Shown here: one piece after another, positions 41,561-57,739 of the stretch | Layout of the letters: every line of letters begins with the position of its first letter | How positions within the stretch are numbered: position 1 is the stretch's first letter | NCBI GenBank assembly: GCA_026929865.2 | Contig: CM049409.1 | Location: 8,587,452-8,651,451 of the forward strand | Direction of reading: 5' to 3' | DNA length: 64,000 nt | From: Hyperoplus lanceolatus | Taxonomy: Eukaryota; Chordata; Actinopteri; Uranoscopiformes; Ammodytidae | Made by a program: the position numbers and the translations under genes | Notes under the pieces: model-generated | Seen by the model: only the letters and a program-made list of their open reading frames with translations | Told to the model about the DNA's origin: nothing | Databases searched by the model: none

Positions 41561-42900
41561 CTCCATTGATTTATCCTAACTGCAGATCTTTGAAATTTTA
41601 ATTTCCTGTTCATCTTGAGACTGCTGGAGATGGAATCACTCAGTGATAACTGGCTGCAGTGGATGGAGATGATATGGTCAGTGTTAAAACAGATGAGGTT
41701 TGCTTTGCGTGGGTTTGCTGTGAAAATTCCAATTTGGCTTGGTTTGAGTTTTTTTTCTGTGTTTTTTTTTTTTTTTTTTTTGAAGATGGCCTCTACATCT
41801 GCATGTGTTTTCTATTCTCAACCCTGGAACAAAGTCATACTGTGGAGAAGCAGCATGGTTTCTGAATATCTTCCGCTCCTTCTATGCAAACAGTATTCAG
41901 GTTTAACTCCTTATCGTAACACTGAGAAGACTCTTTCTACATCTCCAGTAGAGTCTGCCACACACACATCAGCCAGACGAGGTCATTACGTGTGTTTTGA
42001 CCCCGTTCTGAACCGCGTCCGTCTAACAGGCTGCAGGTGCCTAGAAGGCTTCAGCTCCACTGTTCCTGACAAGTCACAAACGCAATAACACTTGAATGAA
42101 CTTCTGCCTGTGCTGTTTATCGGTCTCCCCCTTTCCAACTCCCACTCCACCTCTAATTTGTGTTAAGGGGAAAGAAAAAAATAACTGCTCAATGGTGTAG
42201 GAGGAGTGGAGATAAGCTCGAAGCAGTTAAGTATAATTAGCGAAAGTAATAGCTGGCAAATGGCAACAAGGCTAGGTTTTTATCTCCTGGAAAGATAGAG
42301 TTATCGTAATAAGCTGTAATGGCTGGCAGGAATGCTAGTACTCTGTGCAGGCTTCCATTCAGCCCCGTAGACTTAACAAGGAACAATTTCCCTTAAATTT
42401 ACTGCTTTGCTCAAACATTTCCCCATGTTTATACCCCGATACTGTAAGTCAATACACATGTTCAATCCACTTCGATATAGACCGAGGGCACACTGGTTGG
42501 TGTATTGGCATGTAAGCACTTCTGGCTGCCAACGTCGGCCATGTTACACTGTTCCTGTAAAGCGGTTACTCGTGTCCTATGTCTAGGGAACATGGAGAAG
42601 GAGCAGCGGACCACACTCAAGACACCATGTACCTCCACTCTACATTTGAACTAAAGTGGCTAGCTGAGGTGGGCTAAGGGAGAAAAATGTGTTTGGAGCA
42701 TGAAAAGGGCGGGCAGATTAAGGCGTCAGATCAAAATAAGATTGGGGAAGTGCACATTCCAGGCCCCAGGAATTCCAGTGAAGCCCTGCCACCAACGCTT
42801 GTGCGCGTGCACGATATTCAAAATTGGAAATGACACGGTCACAGCTGCACACCGAGTCATGCATTCCATTTCTTCATACTCTGAAACATGATCATTCACT

Positions 42901-42903
<3 letters not shown>

Positions 42904-42939
<36 letters not shown>
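42904..42939. repeat. (CT)n microsatellite
   Basis: About 18 uninterrupted CT units. On the minus strand it encodes a spurious Arg-Glu repeat. Confidence 0.97.
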
Positions 42940-42942
<3 letters not shown>

Positions 42943-45338
42943 ATATTACTGAAAAATTCATTTAAAAGAAGTCTTCCGAACCTCCATGTGAAGGAGTGAT
43001 TCTCCCGCCTTGCCAAAACAATCTGTTACCGTGTCCCTTTTACTCAAATATGGCAATAATTCTTACGGTTTTCAGTTGTAGATTTGATATTTCCCATTAC
43101 TTTGTTGTTCCATTGCTTTTGTTAAATTCTATTCATCTCTGAAATGAATCCATGGCAACAAATCTATGAACAATTTTATTTGTGTATATTTGCCACAAGC
43201 ATGGGCAAACATAGAAGCGTTGTAATTGGACAAAACGTGCAACCTGTCTAAATATGAGCAAATTACATTTCTATTAGTCCATAATCCCCCCTCCCCTCCC
43301 CTCCCTCATGTGCTCTTCATCTCTCCTGCAAAGTATTCAAATGCAAGCCCTGCCTTACCTCTCCCCGTGTCTCTTTTTCTCTAATTATCCATGAGGTCAG
43401 TAAGCAAAATGGGGAAGAAGCCAGGAGATCAATACAAATTATCCCTGAGCAAACCAGTGCTGACAGTTTGAATTGCAGCATATGTTTACCCAAAATCAGG
43501 CAATTTATCTTAATATCAGGCGAGTAATGCAGCAGGGGTGAGAGGTCACACAATCTCTCCACCTCATAATTACCCGCCTCTAAAACAGGAAAGTGGTATT
43601 GATTGGCCGCGAGCCGGGAAGCGGGCGTGACTGGAACGTGCCAGCGCCCTCCCCCCCCCCCCCCTTACATCCACCTTCAGTGCTCCCTCCTCCCCTCGGC
43701 TAGACTCCCCACCCAGCGCAGGATTTATGGGATGTGTGTGGAGGGTTTCATGTTTCTTTAGAGCGACTGAGAATCCTTACGGGGGGGCTTCCACACCCTT
43801 AACCCCCCCTCCCCTTTCACCATATTATGTTGGAAGGATGAGGTATAGGGCCAAACTCATTTTGGCATGCATGGGGGGGTTATCGTCGCCTAGCTAGATT
43901 TGCCCGTTATATCTTCAGAAGAGACTAAAGTTTTTACGACAGAGTGTGAAGTTTGAACATAATAATGTGTCAAGGATTTAAAAAAAGACACAGGGTGAAG
44001 AGGTGGGAGAATAAAGGGGATGGGGTGTAGGGAGGGAGGGGGGGCATGGCTGTTGTCACTGTGTGTGGCGCAACAGAAAAAGTAAGAGGAGCCCGATGAC
44101 TCTTGTTAAAGTTCCAGCAGATGAAAGAAAATCTTTGCGCGGCGGGGGAAGAAAGAAAAAAGAAGTGGCGATGAAAACACACATAACACATTTATTGTCC
44201 AGATTGAATATAAGTGCTCAGTATATATCATCAGCGGCTCTTACCGGATTATTGACATTGTCTGTGTCTGTGTGCATCAGTGGTACATGCTACGACTACA
44301 AAACTGTCAACTCATCAACTGACAGCACCGTTTAGCGCTAATGCAAGTCTCCATCAGCTGTCAAAAGCATTTGCATGAAATCAATAGCAGATGGCGGTCT
44401 GTGTCACCAATTTCATTACGCCGGGGTTGTTACAAAGATCATCTCCATGATAGATGAGATGGCGACATGTCGACATGTGGGGATCATGCCTCGCCGCTCG
44501 GACTGCAACTGTGGCACACTGGGCCATGTGTTCACTCTAGACAAGTTCAAATGTGAGTTCTCTTCCGTTTGGCACATTTCAAAATCCCTGCATATGTGGG
44601 CATTTGATATAAATTGTAAAAAAAAGAAGCCATGATAGGAGTTAAGTTAAAACTGTTCTTTAAGGGGTACAGGATACTACCCTACCCTCCAAATCACATT
44701 CATCATACCTTGTATAGGTCCGCATTTACAATGGGGCGTCATTATCATGGATAGGAAAGGCACATCAAACGGAGCACCTCTCCCCCAACTTAGGTCTCGT
44801 CCTGTACTGTACGTCTCTCTCTCTCCGGCTGCGTTCCCAGCATGCCTGGCGGCTTGTGTAGGCCCCAGCTGAGGCAGAGGACAGGAGAGCGTGATGTATC
44901 ACCCTGAGAGAGCCCACTGACAGCCTCTGATGATGGATGGCCTGATTATGGAGTGCTTTTTACACATACACAATTTACATCACACTGAGCAGCGGGGTCT
45001 GGCAGGGGCTGCCGTGCACATACACGCTCTCTCTCGGCCCGGCCACGTGTACACACACTCATACACAAACACACACACGCGCACATTATGCATTGCGGTG
45101 TGTGTATACATGGACTCATGAACATGCCGGGCTGCCAGAATGCATAGATAAGAAAGGGGGTGGAAATAACAAAAGAAAGGGGGCAAATTCCCAGCTACTG
45201 CCTTGTCATGTACGATCAATACAACAGATCAATCCTTTATTAAGGAGAAGATGGCGATGGCTTTCCCCACACATTCCGACGCAGGCCTTTTGTCGTTCCG
45301 GGGACGCGTGATGACATGTCAAATAAGATTTCCTAGCA

Positions 45339-45443
<105 letters not shown>

Positions 45444-45889
45444 GGGTTTATTCAGGTGTGCCAGACCAGTGGGACTGCATACCTCCAGTATTTGTGAGCT
45501 AGACCCTTGCTATCGATTAGCACCTTGCATTGTCCACGCTTGAACACATAATTGCTCCAGTTGATCACGGCCGAGCTGGCAATTACCGAATTCAGGTTTT
45601 GGCAGAAGTGGTGCATGTGTTAGTACATGACTACTATATGTATGTGCCAGTAGGTACAGTGTGTGTGTGGCCCTAGTAGGCTGTGTGTGAGCTTGCTTGA
45701 ATGTGTATTTAAATGAGAGGGGGAACAAAAGAAAGAGTGCGAAACATAAATGTTGGGTTTCCTGCCGTGACTCCCTGGCTTGTGCTTCAGTGGCCCTGCC
45801 TCCCTGCGTGTGTGTGTGTGTTGCGTTCGCTTGCTTTCACATTCTCTGGTTGTTCGGCAGGTTCAGCGAGCTGTGCGGTGTTAATGCTG

Positions 45890-46320
45890 AAATTACATGC
45901 TGAGTAATGAGTGATGGGCCAAATTACAGGCTGAACAATGAATAGAGGCAGGCAGCTCTTATTAGTCTCCATAGAAAGCCATTGATTTATGAAGCGCCTT
46001 GCTCGGCGGAGTTACTCTCCTGAAAATGATATCTACATTGAGAAGTGATGTTCTCTATTAAGTCGTTCCTTCCCCCCTTTTACACACTGCTCTCCTCCTT
46101 TTCCTCCCCTCCTTCTCTCCTCCCTCCCTCCCTGGCCGTGTCCTGCCTATGAGTGTACACATGATTGTTTAGAATCAGGCAGAGCTGTAAGGAAGCCTTC
46201 AATTACCCATTAGGACTGTCAGACATAAAACGGCTCTGCTTTCACCAAAGTCTGGGTTATGATTCATTTACTTTGTGCCTCTGATTCATCGCCCAATATG
46301 CCTCGTGCCCCAGATTACTA
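45890..46320. promoter_or_regulatory. Candidate regulatory blocks with PBX-HOX-like site
   Basis: Complex sequence around a TGATTTATGA motif at 45983-45992, close to the PBX-HOX composite consensus. A second complex block follows at 46180-46320 with CAATTACCCATTAGG and GATTACTATTT. The two are separated by a C/T-rich stretch (46070-46135). Function is inferred. Confidence 0.3.
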
Positions 46321-46840
46321 TTTGAGGGGTGGGGAGAGATTAATGGCTCCATGGGATCCAACGCCGTATTTCACGGGCCCAGTGTTGCAGTACAGTTGGT
46401 GCAAGAAGGGGCGAAATGACAGCAACTTACACTAGATCAATGTGTGGGACAGCCTTTCACAGATTATTAAAGCTCTGTTAGATTAAAAGGGCCCCCGCTA
46501 TGTAGTTTTGCTGTAGTCAATATTCTCAAGTCAAGATAAAAAGGGGGAGGGTCCTCCTCTCTCTCTCTGAAGGATTCTCAGCATGATGTAGGTCATCACG
46601 GGATGTTAATGGAATAACACTTGGTGACACAAGTGTCAGAGGAACCCCGTGTCATTTTCCACCGAACGCTCACAAATACCCCCCCCCCATGATGCTTCAG
46701 AAAACATTGTCCCACCCCAGAGGTTTTCTTTGAAATTAGGCATTCTGAAATTACTTTTTGTAGCTTACAGTCCAACAGATTTCTCAATTAGTTTATTTCA
46801 GTCTCTGGCAAAAAAAAAATTAGCCCTGAAATGTGTTTAA

Positions 46841-47056
<216 letters not shown>

Positions 47057-48330
47057 TAAACAAAACAACATTAGCATCGAGGCGGAGGCACTGTGAACCC
47101 CAAACCGTGACAGATTTGCTTCACATATGTGGCTTAACCATCTAACCAGCGTGGTAATGGTATTGGTTTTGTGTGCGGAGAGAGAGGCGTAAAAACTCTC
47201 TGTGTGGTAAAATAGCTCAATCAGGCGTTTTCCTCTCCAGTAGTCTGTGGAGATGGTAATCTGGTCAGAAACGACGTCTGCGCCCTCATTACCCCACTCA
47301 TGTTTTCCTTTCATTTTCTGCGGCTCGATTTGGTTTAATCTTTTGTTTACAGAACCCTGTGCCGTAAACCCCCTAGTCTTACTGCAGCTAATAGACAAAG
47401 ACTGCATGTTATTATGCCTTGGCTTTCCTTATTGTTTTCTTTTGAACCTGGGCAAAGGAGTTGAAAGACACATCAGCGTTTGACGCACTGGTGTGGCACA
47501 TGAATAGGCCGCCATATTGAAAAGACCTGAGCGCGAAAAAACTAAGGAGCACACTTCTTTTTTCCCCCGCAGGAACTCTTTGATTCTTTTGCTCTTTTCA
47601 TCCCCTTTGATTATTTTACTCTATTCCATTTCCTATTGATAAAATCTGTCTTTCTTGTTTTCACTAATTGCTACCCCTGCCAGTAGGAATTTTGGTGACT
47701 GACGTTCCAGATGTGTAAAGTGTAATAATATGAGTGATTAGTGCATTTAGAAAACCCCTCGGCATGTAGTAAAGTGTTGGCCACCTCGGAGTTTTAATAA
47801 TACTGTGAAAACCTTTAAAGACCTTATCTATTAAATCCCAGCATGCAACAGAGCAATATCATTAACGTCTAACGGGCAATTTAATAAAGAACAGACTGTG
47901 TGGTAGCCATAGATGTTTGACCAAAGCAATGTGGAGCAACTGAAGATCACAGCTAGTCCCTGGTTCACTATATGAAGTGTTTCAATTAGACCCAGTCCCA
48001 GTGGAGACGGGAAACAACACCTAGACATGAAATGTTACTCTAATTTCAACTGTAAACGTAGAGCAAAAGGTAAAGTACACTTACCTTTAATATCCAACAT
48101 GGTTTTTCTCTATCTCCGCAGGCAACACTGGTCAATTTCGCTACACACTGCTTCAATGTTATAAACTCAGAGTGTCTTTTGCCAAATCGAACAAAAAGCG
48201 CCACGATGTTAAACATGGCTTTACAACAAAATGAAGAACATACTTCTTCCTTTGAATACGAAGCCTTTCTGTTTTCTGCGAGGGACAGATTTTGACACTG
48301 AACCCCAGATTAGTTTCCTGGGTGTGGGGG

Positions 48331-48334
48331 TGTG

Positions 48335-48432
<98 letters not shown>
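48331..48432. repeat. (TG)n microsatellite, about 102 bp
   Basis: About 50 TG units with one TTTG interruption near 48349. The 194-codon minus-strand frame across it is mostly His-Thr repeat and is not a gene. Confidence 0.98.
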
Positions 48433-48433
<1 letters not shown>

Positions 48434-49659
48434 ATGTGTATACACTTAATATAACACGGTCTCCCGGCCTTTGCATGAAACAATCACAGAGTGAGATGAA
48501 ACCCTGCACTTCCAATAAACAACATAAATATTTGATTTGCTCTCTAATGGACCCAAATATGGGGTTCAGGGGGCATGTAAATGATCCCACCAAGTGATTC
48601 GTCATTGTTAAGCTTGCCATCTGAGGGTCAGCTCTCGGGGTCAAAAGCACATTCCCAATAAAACAGCCCGCGGCGGCTGCAGCAGCAGCAGCAGGCTGAG
48701 CAGTGGATGGCATGTACATTTGGAATGAGAACAGAATCGGCATATAGAGAACAGCTATTACAGGGTGCAGGTGAGGGTAGGGAGACTCTATAAAAAGAAG
48801 ATAAAGCTGGAGGACGAGCGGTGTGCATTAGCAAAAAGGCAAATCGACACCAAGCCCACTCACCGCCTCTACCTCCCCCTCCCCACCCTCCACTCCCCAC
48901 TCCCATGACTTCACCCTCCAGTTGATAATATTACTGCGCTATATTGATTTCCACCAGCCTTCTCCCTGGGACCAGTAAGACACGTGGTAATTGTAAGGAG
49001 ACAGAAAGCCAATATGGGAGTGCTCATGGATAGCAAGGGATGCACGCTAATATTGTTGCTACACAGAGAAAAAAAAAAGGGGGAAGCTGCCTCTGATTGA
49101 AGTTTACCTCGTAATTCTAAGACAACATTGCAGATGACAGTCTGACCCTGTGGGAGGAGTGGAGATATAAAAATTCAATGCAAAGTCCAGGGTGAATATG
49201 AAAGTAATAAGTGTGAGCAGTCAAGTGATGAGAAAGGAGATTGGTTTGCGGGCATGGCGTTAAGTGAAGAGAGACTTTGGAATTCACCCTCCTTTTTAAG
49301 ATCTTGTTATAAAACAATTTTCTATTCATAATATAAAAAAGACAATTTATAAAACCATTTTGTGCCCTCTGGCAGTAATGGACAAATAGACTGGATATCA
49401 CATTATATCACACTCAATTTCTCTCTTCTGTAACAAATTAGATTCATTATGAAATTAAAAGTGGAAACTCAATATGGTTTTATTATTAAGCTGATTGCTT
49501 TTGATTCCTTTCTTTCCTCCCAAAATGAGCATGAGCCCATTCTTTTCCAATTCTTTGTGTAATCCACAAGGAGAAAAATATTACAAATGTGTTCATGTCA
49601 AGCAATTACCCATGTATTTAAATGAATCTCTCTTCCTGTGCTCTTTGAAGTACCTTCAT

Positions 49660-50240
49660 CTAATGGCCCTATGCTTCTAAATGCATTCATTACCTCAGGC
49701 TAGAGCTAACAGAGTAATTGCCTTACAGTTTTATAATGGCATTAGCACTCCAAGCTACATAACCTAGGCCCTCTTTTATTAACTGTGATAATATAAATAC
49801 AACATCCATGTTAATCTAGTGCTTGAAGAATCACACTGGGGCTGTTTTAGACCACGTCTCCTTATTGTTAGATATTTTTTATAACACATCATTTGTTACG
49901 GCTTTCTCTCTCAATTTTTTTTCCCCGGCAATAACGCAAAACAGCTTCTAAATCTTAGGTGATCTGTCATCTGAGCAGCCCCATTTAAACAGTTGTTGAA
50001 CACGGGACCTTTATGCAAAACAAGGCGAAACAATAGCAAGGAATCTGTCACGCATTTTCACAGAACAACAGAAATCATTTGAGGCCTTTAATTGTTTCAA
50101 TTTAACATGGTGTGTTCTGATATGTCTCCATGACAAGAAAGCCAATTACACTTATGCTGGAGTAGTATTGAGATTTACATGGAAATGCCCTCAGAACACT
50201 GTTCTGCGCTAATCGTATTCACAGCGTGAGCCGATACGCA
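49660..50240. promoter_or_regulatory. Candidate conserved enhancer block
   Basis: AT-rich complex sequence without simple repeats. It carries AGTAATTGCC, TAATGGCATTAGCAC, CCTTTAATTG and GCCAATTACAC motifs, with many ATTA/TAAT cores. The block is framed by more ordinary sequence. Function is inferred from texture and from its place in a developmental regulator gene. Confidence 0.35.
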
Positions 50241-52041
50241 TGAAAGCGTCTCGTCAGAAGGAAAAAAACAAACTTCTTCTTTGATTGGGTGCAGCACTTG
50301 TCATCATCCGCGGATATGACTAGCTTGCCACTTAAGCATAGCCTTGCGAGTCAGCTTGGTTAGTTAAGACACCACGCGGTAAACGACAGATTAAGGATGA
50401 GAGGCAATATCGTTTCCTCTCCTCCCTTTTCCAAGCTGTCCTTATGTCAATGCTGCAAAGTACCATATGGACAAGGAGGGAGAGGACGTTTCGCAGAGAA
50501 TGAAACATGGCTTGTGAACGCGACGGTCTTAATTGCTTTAATTGTTGTTTAAAATTGAGAGCCATGTAGGAGATCTTGAAATATGATAGAATAACTTATT
50601 GGTAATTATTAACTGCAGACAAAAAGAAAGAAAACCACTTTATCTCACTCAGCAAGAGAGAGAGAAATCTGTTCTGTCTGATGAGAACACATCAAGACAG
50701 CTGGTCCTCTCATTTAGTCTACCTGCCTCACGACAACCATAATTCTTTATTTGTATGCAAACTAGATGCATGCAACGTTGAGCATACACACCAATTTCAG
50801 AGGTAAATGCCCATTCTAAGAGCCACCCATCCGGTAACTTGGGGTGGATTAAGCGATATGTTTCTATAAGAGAGCATGGCATACGCTGGAAGTGGCTTCT
50901 ACAGTGATTCATCTTGATAAATCAAGGACTGTGGTAGATATGCTCCTCAGGATGAAAGGGCCCCATACACACACTCCGTAAACACTACATACGCAGTGCC
51001 TTGGAAATGCAGGCCAAGACTTGGAGGCCGCTGTTTGAAGGCGCGAAGGCTGTGTTTACATTCATTTACGGCAGCTGCCGTCTTAATCCCACACTGCTAT
51101 TGCCAAGTGATGGAACACTTCAGACAAATTACCAAGGCCCGCAAAAGAAAACACAGCAAATGTGGGAAGAAAACAAGCGCCATCTGAGATGTTTCTGGTG
51201 ACAGATTTGCATTGCTTTTAACCAGGGTTCTAACAGCACTGTCGACAAATCTGTGCTCTACAGCAGGTGACAACAAGCGAGCATTTTAACAAACACACGT
51301 ATGTCTGCAACTTGCCTTTGTCAGATTAAATGCACTCTAAAAGGAGAAGAGGCTTTTTGTCGAGCATATTGCCTTCTCTATTATAGAAAACAAAGAGAGC
51401 AGCGCCGGTTGCTTGAGAGGGATTTAATTGTAAGTGCTGAATTCAAAGAGCAGATAAAGACACACACGAACGGGGCCAAACCCCACCTTGCTCCAAGCCC
51501 CGAAAAACAGTGTGGGGGGAACAGGATCCAGGGCCAACTCATTTCCAGTGTTAAGAGCCAAAGCAACACAGCTAATCCGCATTGTCAAGCGGGGGCAAGC
51601 ATGCAGACATGGATAAGACCACATCCTGAGCATCCGTGTCCCCAAGGCAAAAGCACCCAGCTCTTGCTGGATGGGAAGTCATTTGTGAAGTCCTTTGCAA
51701 CAGCCAGTCAAAGAGGTTAATTGAAAAATTCCTTAATGTCATTACAACAGAACTAGATTAACCCAGAGCTAATTCACTTTATTGTTCTGAGGAGAGGGGA
51801 CTCGGCGCTGAACTCCGGTGCAAACGTGAAGCCCAGAATCAGGGTTGAGGTGTTGTTTTTAAAGGACTATGCCAGTTTAATTAAGATAGGGAACATTATT
51901 CACTGCTCTGCATGGTTGGAAGCAGCAAAGTGGGTAGCGCCGTATAAAGGCAGCGCCGGTGCCTCTTTAAATCAGGGTGGCTTTTATTTAGCGGTCGAAT
52001 ATGTAAACATTTCCAAAGCGCCGCACGACCCTGCTGTGTAA

Positions 52042-52424
<383 letters not shown>

Positions 52425-52596
52425 GAGATCATTCTGAAGAGGGCAGCTGACATCGCCGAGGCCCTGTACAGCGTTCCCCGCAACCACAACCAGATCCCCT
52501 CTCTCGCTAACACAGCCTCCCACGGCATGATGGGAGTCAACTCCTTCAGCAGCCAGCTAGCAGTCAATGTGTCTGAGTCACAAGGGAACGACCAAG
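52425..52596 (+). CDS. ebf3: ebf3 visible exon 7: HLH helix 2 (H2a) and start of tail
   Basis: A 172-bp exon from CTCAG to GTATGT, with 57 codons plus one base. It starts [18 protein letters not shown], the ancestral helix 2. The C-terminal tail begins with [16 protein letters not shown], then [17 protein letters not shown] and SQGNDQ. The stretch [17 protein letters not shown] is a conserved EBF block, and its FSSQ (rather than EBF1 FSGQ) favours ebf3. It ends in phase 1. Confidence 0.97.
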
Positions 52597-53037
52597 GTAT
52601 GTGATTTAGGAGATGTGCTCCCTCCGTAAACTCTGTCTTTCTCAAAAGTGGGGACCAGAGACCCAAAGGGCTTCCTCAAGGGGGGATTGCAGGGAGTTTG
52701 CCGCAAAATGATAATTTGTCAAAAATATAAAAAAGAAATACTTCAATCATCAAAATGAGAAAAATGTATATCAATCGTGTCGATAAACAATGCATTTACT
52801 GCCATAACCGCCACCCTACAGTAAAACAGTTAATGGGTCTAATCAAGTTTTTTTCTTTTTAAATCTACAAGATAGGCTGATTTAAATTTAAAAAAATGTA
52901 TTGCAGCATTATTATCATTTACTATAACCAGTGAACACTTGCCTGGTAAATGCTGTACAAGAAGGAAAATAAAATGAATGATTGTGAACCTGACCCTCCC
53001 TCTCTCTCTCTCTCTCCCACCCACCCATGTTGTTCAG
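52597..53037 (+). other. ebf3: Intron between visible exons 7 and 8
   Basis: A 441-bp GT-AG intron, AT-rich, ending in a CT-rich polypyrimidine tract and TGTTCAG. Nothing else was recognised. Confidence 0.93.
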
Positions 53038-53223
53038 TTGGCTACAGCAGGAACACCAGCAGCGTGTCCCCCCGGGGCTACATCTCCAGCAGCACCCCGC
53101 AGCAGTCCGGCTACAACTCCGTCAGCAACAGCATGAATGGCTACGGCAACGCTGGTATGAACCTAGGAGTGCCAAGCTCCCCCGGGTTCCTCAACGGATC
53201 CTCTGCCAACTCCCCATATGGAA
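53038..53223 (+). CDS. ebf3: ebf3 visible exon 8: Ser/Thr/Tyr-rich transactivation tail
   Basis: A 186-bp exon from GTTCAG to GTGAGT, phase 1 to phase 1. With the split Val it reads [18 protein letters not shown], then [19 protein letters not shown] and [20 protein letters not shown]. This is the low-complexity Ser/Thr/Pro/Tyr activation region of COE proteins. [15 protein letters not shown] and the [15 protein letters not shown] end match EBF3 best. The donor GGAA|GTGAGT leaves one A, which forms Ile with the next exon. Confidence 0.95.
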
Positions 53224-55257
<2,034 letters not shown>

Positions 55258-55289
55258 CCATGTCCGGCCTGGTTGTCCCACCAATGTAA
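55258..55289 (+). CDS. ebf3: ebf3 final coding exon, stop TAA
   Basis: After TTTTCCAG the two bases CC complete Ala, then ATG TCC GGC CTG GTT GTC CCA CCA ATG TAA encodes MSGLVVPPM and stops at 55287-55289. This nine-residue end is the EBF3 signature. It is too short to be seen as a separate frame but is fixed by the phase and by the family ending. Confidence 0.97.
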
Positions 55290-56870
55290 ATGCACTTTCA
55301 TCATCTCAAGCACCAGTCTACACACTACCACTTCACAGGACACCCTCTCAGCACACAGTGAAAAAAAAAACGCTGGTGTAATGTATAGTCAAACGCTTGT
55401 TCTGTTTTTAACGATGAAGAAGAAAAGAAGAAGAAAAAAAGAAAAGAAAGAAATGATTTTTTTTTTCAAATGACTTTCGCAAACCCGCAGAAAAAAAGGA
55501 TTTGCCGAGGAACACTATATATTTTTTTCTGTGGGACTTTTTTTGTTTTTTTATTCCTCACTCCCCTCCTCCCCCCATTTAATCACCCTTGAAGAGGACA
55601 AAAAGATGATGAAGGGTTTATTTTGTATACCTGTGGGTTGGTGCGTCGGCCCTCGGACATGTCCAATCAACCACACATTCAATACTGGAAGGGACTCTGT
55701 GGACTCACCATCTGGTTGTAAAGTAAAAACACTGATGTACAGTACATTTGCCAATGAACTCCAGAAAATTGTTTGTTTTTTTTCTGTTTCAACTCTCTTT
55801 TAATAGATTCACAACAGTTGTGTGTCTTTATAATGTGACTTTTTGTATTTTTACGTGTGAGAAAAATACACAGGGGCCAAGACAGTTTGAATTTCAACTG
55901 GAAAATATATGAGATACAGTATATAATGTAGAAAAATTGATCATAAAAGTACAACAAATACGAGTAAAAAGGGGATGGGGCTGGGTGGGTAAGGTTGTAT
56001 CATGTTTCATTCCTGCATTTTAACTTAAATTTTGTAATTTATTGTAGCTAGAAATCATCTTCAAAAGTGAAAAGAAAAAAAAAATCCTCTTTGACTCAAC
56101 AAGCACACTGACGTGTACAAAACACTGCTCTGTTGATGAATATGATGTACTTCCATGTCTAGAGCTTCCTTTTAAGCAAGTGTGTTTTGCCATGTTTTTC
56201 AACTTTTTTGCTAGCACTGTATATTAATGCATTCCTAGGCTACTGTGAAGTCTGTTTCTTGTTGATGAGGAGCAGTCTCCCCCTTCTAGCTCCAACTCCC
56301 TTATGTGTTTTATATGTGGTTAAAAATTGTAGACTATTGTGATATTGCCAAACTTGTGCTAAATATTTATACATCTGTCTTTTTCATGTTCTTTTAGATC
56401 AACAAAAAAACATTTGACAAAAAAATTAAAATCCATTGAGAATGTAGGCGTATAGTAGTTCATTGTCATATTTCTGTTCAAATACACACTTGCGCTCACT
56501 GAGGGAAATTTTGTAACATATCAACTATAAATAATGTATTTATCTCTGAAATTTTGTATATTGCTTTTCATTATGTATGTATTAATCGTCATGCCCTTAA
56601 TATAGTGATGCAGCACAGATAATTCAGCCAAGAACTGTTGCCTTCATTTGTTTTTCTTTTTTGTATTTGATGAAATGCAATGTGCATATATTTCATGTGT
56701 ATCCTCAAAAATTTGTGTTACTCCGTCAAGACTCTCTGTCCATTTTTTTTAAAGGGGAAGTCAAACTTCATTGTTTATTTTTATATTGATTTTAAATTAT
56801 CTATACAGACCATTTTGGAGAAAACTTTGTTGGTTGTATTGTCAAATAAATTGTTTGTGACCCATATGAT
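55290..56870 (+). other. ebf3: ebf3 3' UTR (end approximate)
   Basis: AT-rich sequence directly after the stop codon. It contains an A/G run (55418-55457), T runs (55458-55466 and about 55528-55550), ATTTA-type AU-rich motifs (about 56525-56545), an ATTAAA signal at 56425-56430 and a canonical AATAAA at 56845-56850 followed by a GT-rich stretch (TTGTTTGTGACC). The last is the best-supported polyadenylation site, placing cleavage near 56865-56880. Longer forms ending near AATAAA at about 57545 cannot be excluded. Confidence 0.7.
56845..56850 (+). terminator. ebf3: Polyadenylation signal AATAAA
   Basis: A canonical AATAAA hexamer about 1.56 kb after the stop codon, followed within 20 bp by GT-rich sequence typical of a downstream element. 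An alternative upstream signal is ATTAAA at 56425-56430. Confidence 0.6.
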
Positions 56871-57739
56871 AGTTGTTAAGATCCAATAGAGACTAATGTG
56901 CATGAGGGACAACCTTGGAGCTAAAAAAAAACACTCCATTTGTGGTTGTATTTTTTTCTGTTTTGTAGAATGTATAGCAGTCATTTTTACTCACCACTTA
57001 TGACTCTGCCACATAGCTTACATGTGTTTACAGGGAAGAAAATTTAAAAATGTCAACATTTGGAATGGAAACAGAAATGAAATAAGTGATGTTTTATTAA
57101 AATTTTCAGTAAAAACACAATAGCTCCTCAACTGTGGACTTCTTCAGTTTTAGGTACAGTTTGGCTGGCAGACAAACTGACAAATCAGGACAAAGAAAGG
57201 AAAAGAAAAAGACAGTATACAAACTAATGAGGACAACCCTGTGATTCGTCTGTAAGTTTCTAGTGTTTAGACTTTGCCATAGAGATATCTGTTTGAAAAC
57301 CTGTGGAAAAGTGTAACATCCATAAAAGATGAAAACTGCTCTTTTACTCACATTATTTCCAGCAAAGCACTCGTGACATTGTGACATATTCCTAACTGGT
57401 CGTTTGTATCAGAATATCCTGCATCTGTGGTGCATTCAAAAGGTTCATTGTAGTCATTCCTAAACAGTGCAAGCTCTTTTATTCAAAGCAGCCCAAATGG
57501 GGCTCATTCAAATCCCTCATTTCATTGCATTAAGCCACCTAGTTAATAAAGAATCAATACATTGAAAGAGCAAGGTTATCCTTTGTCTATAAGGGCTGGT
57601 ATCGTTTTGAACCTCTTATAGTTTGAGCAGCTGAAAGGGGGTGGGGTGGGGGGGCACTGTGAAATCTATACTCATCAAGTGGGTCAAACAGAAAGGATAG
57701 AAGTGTTTGAGGGAAGAATAGTGGTTCTCCTTAAAAACA

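Noticed and set aside
48159-48743. Longest open frame in the window (194 codons, minus strand)
   Set aside because: Most of its centre is a His-Thr translation of the TG repeat at 48331-48432. The flanks have no domain and it lies in an ebf3 intron.
51301-51720. 139-codon + strand frame
   Set aside because: No recognisable domain or family and inside an ebf3 intron; probably chance.
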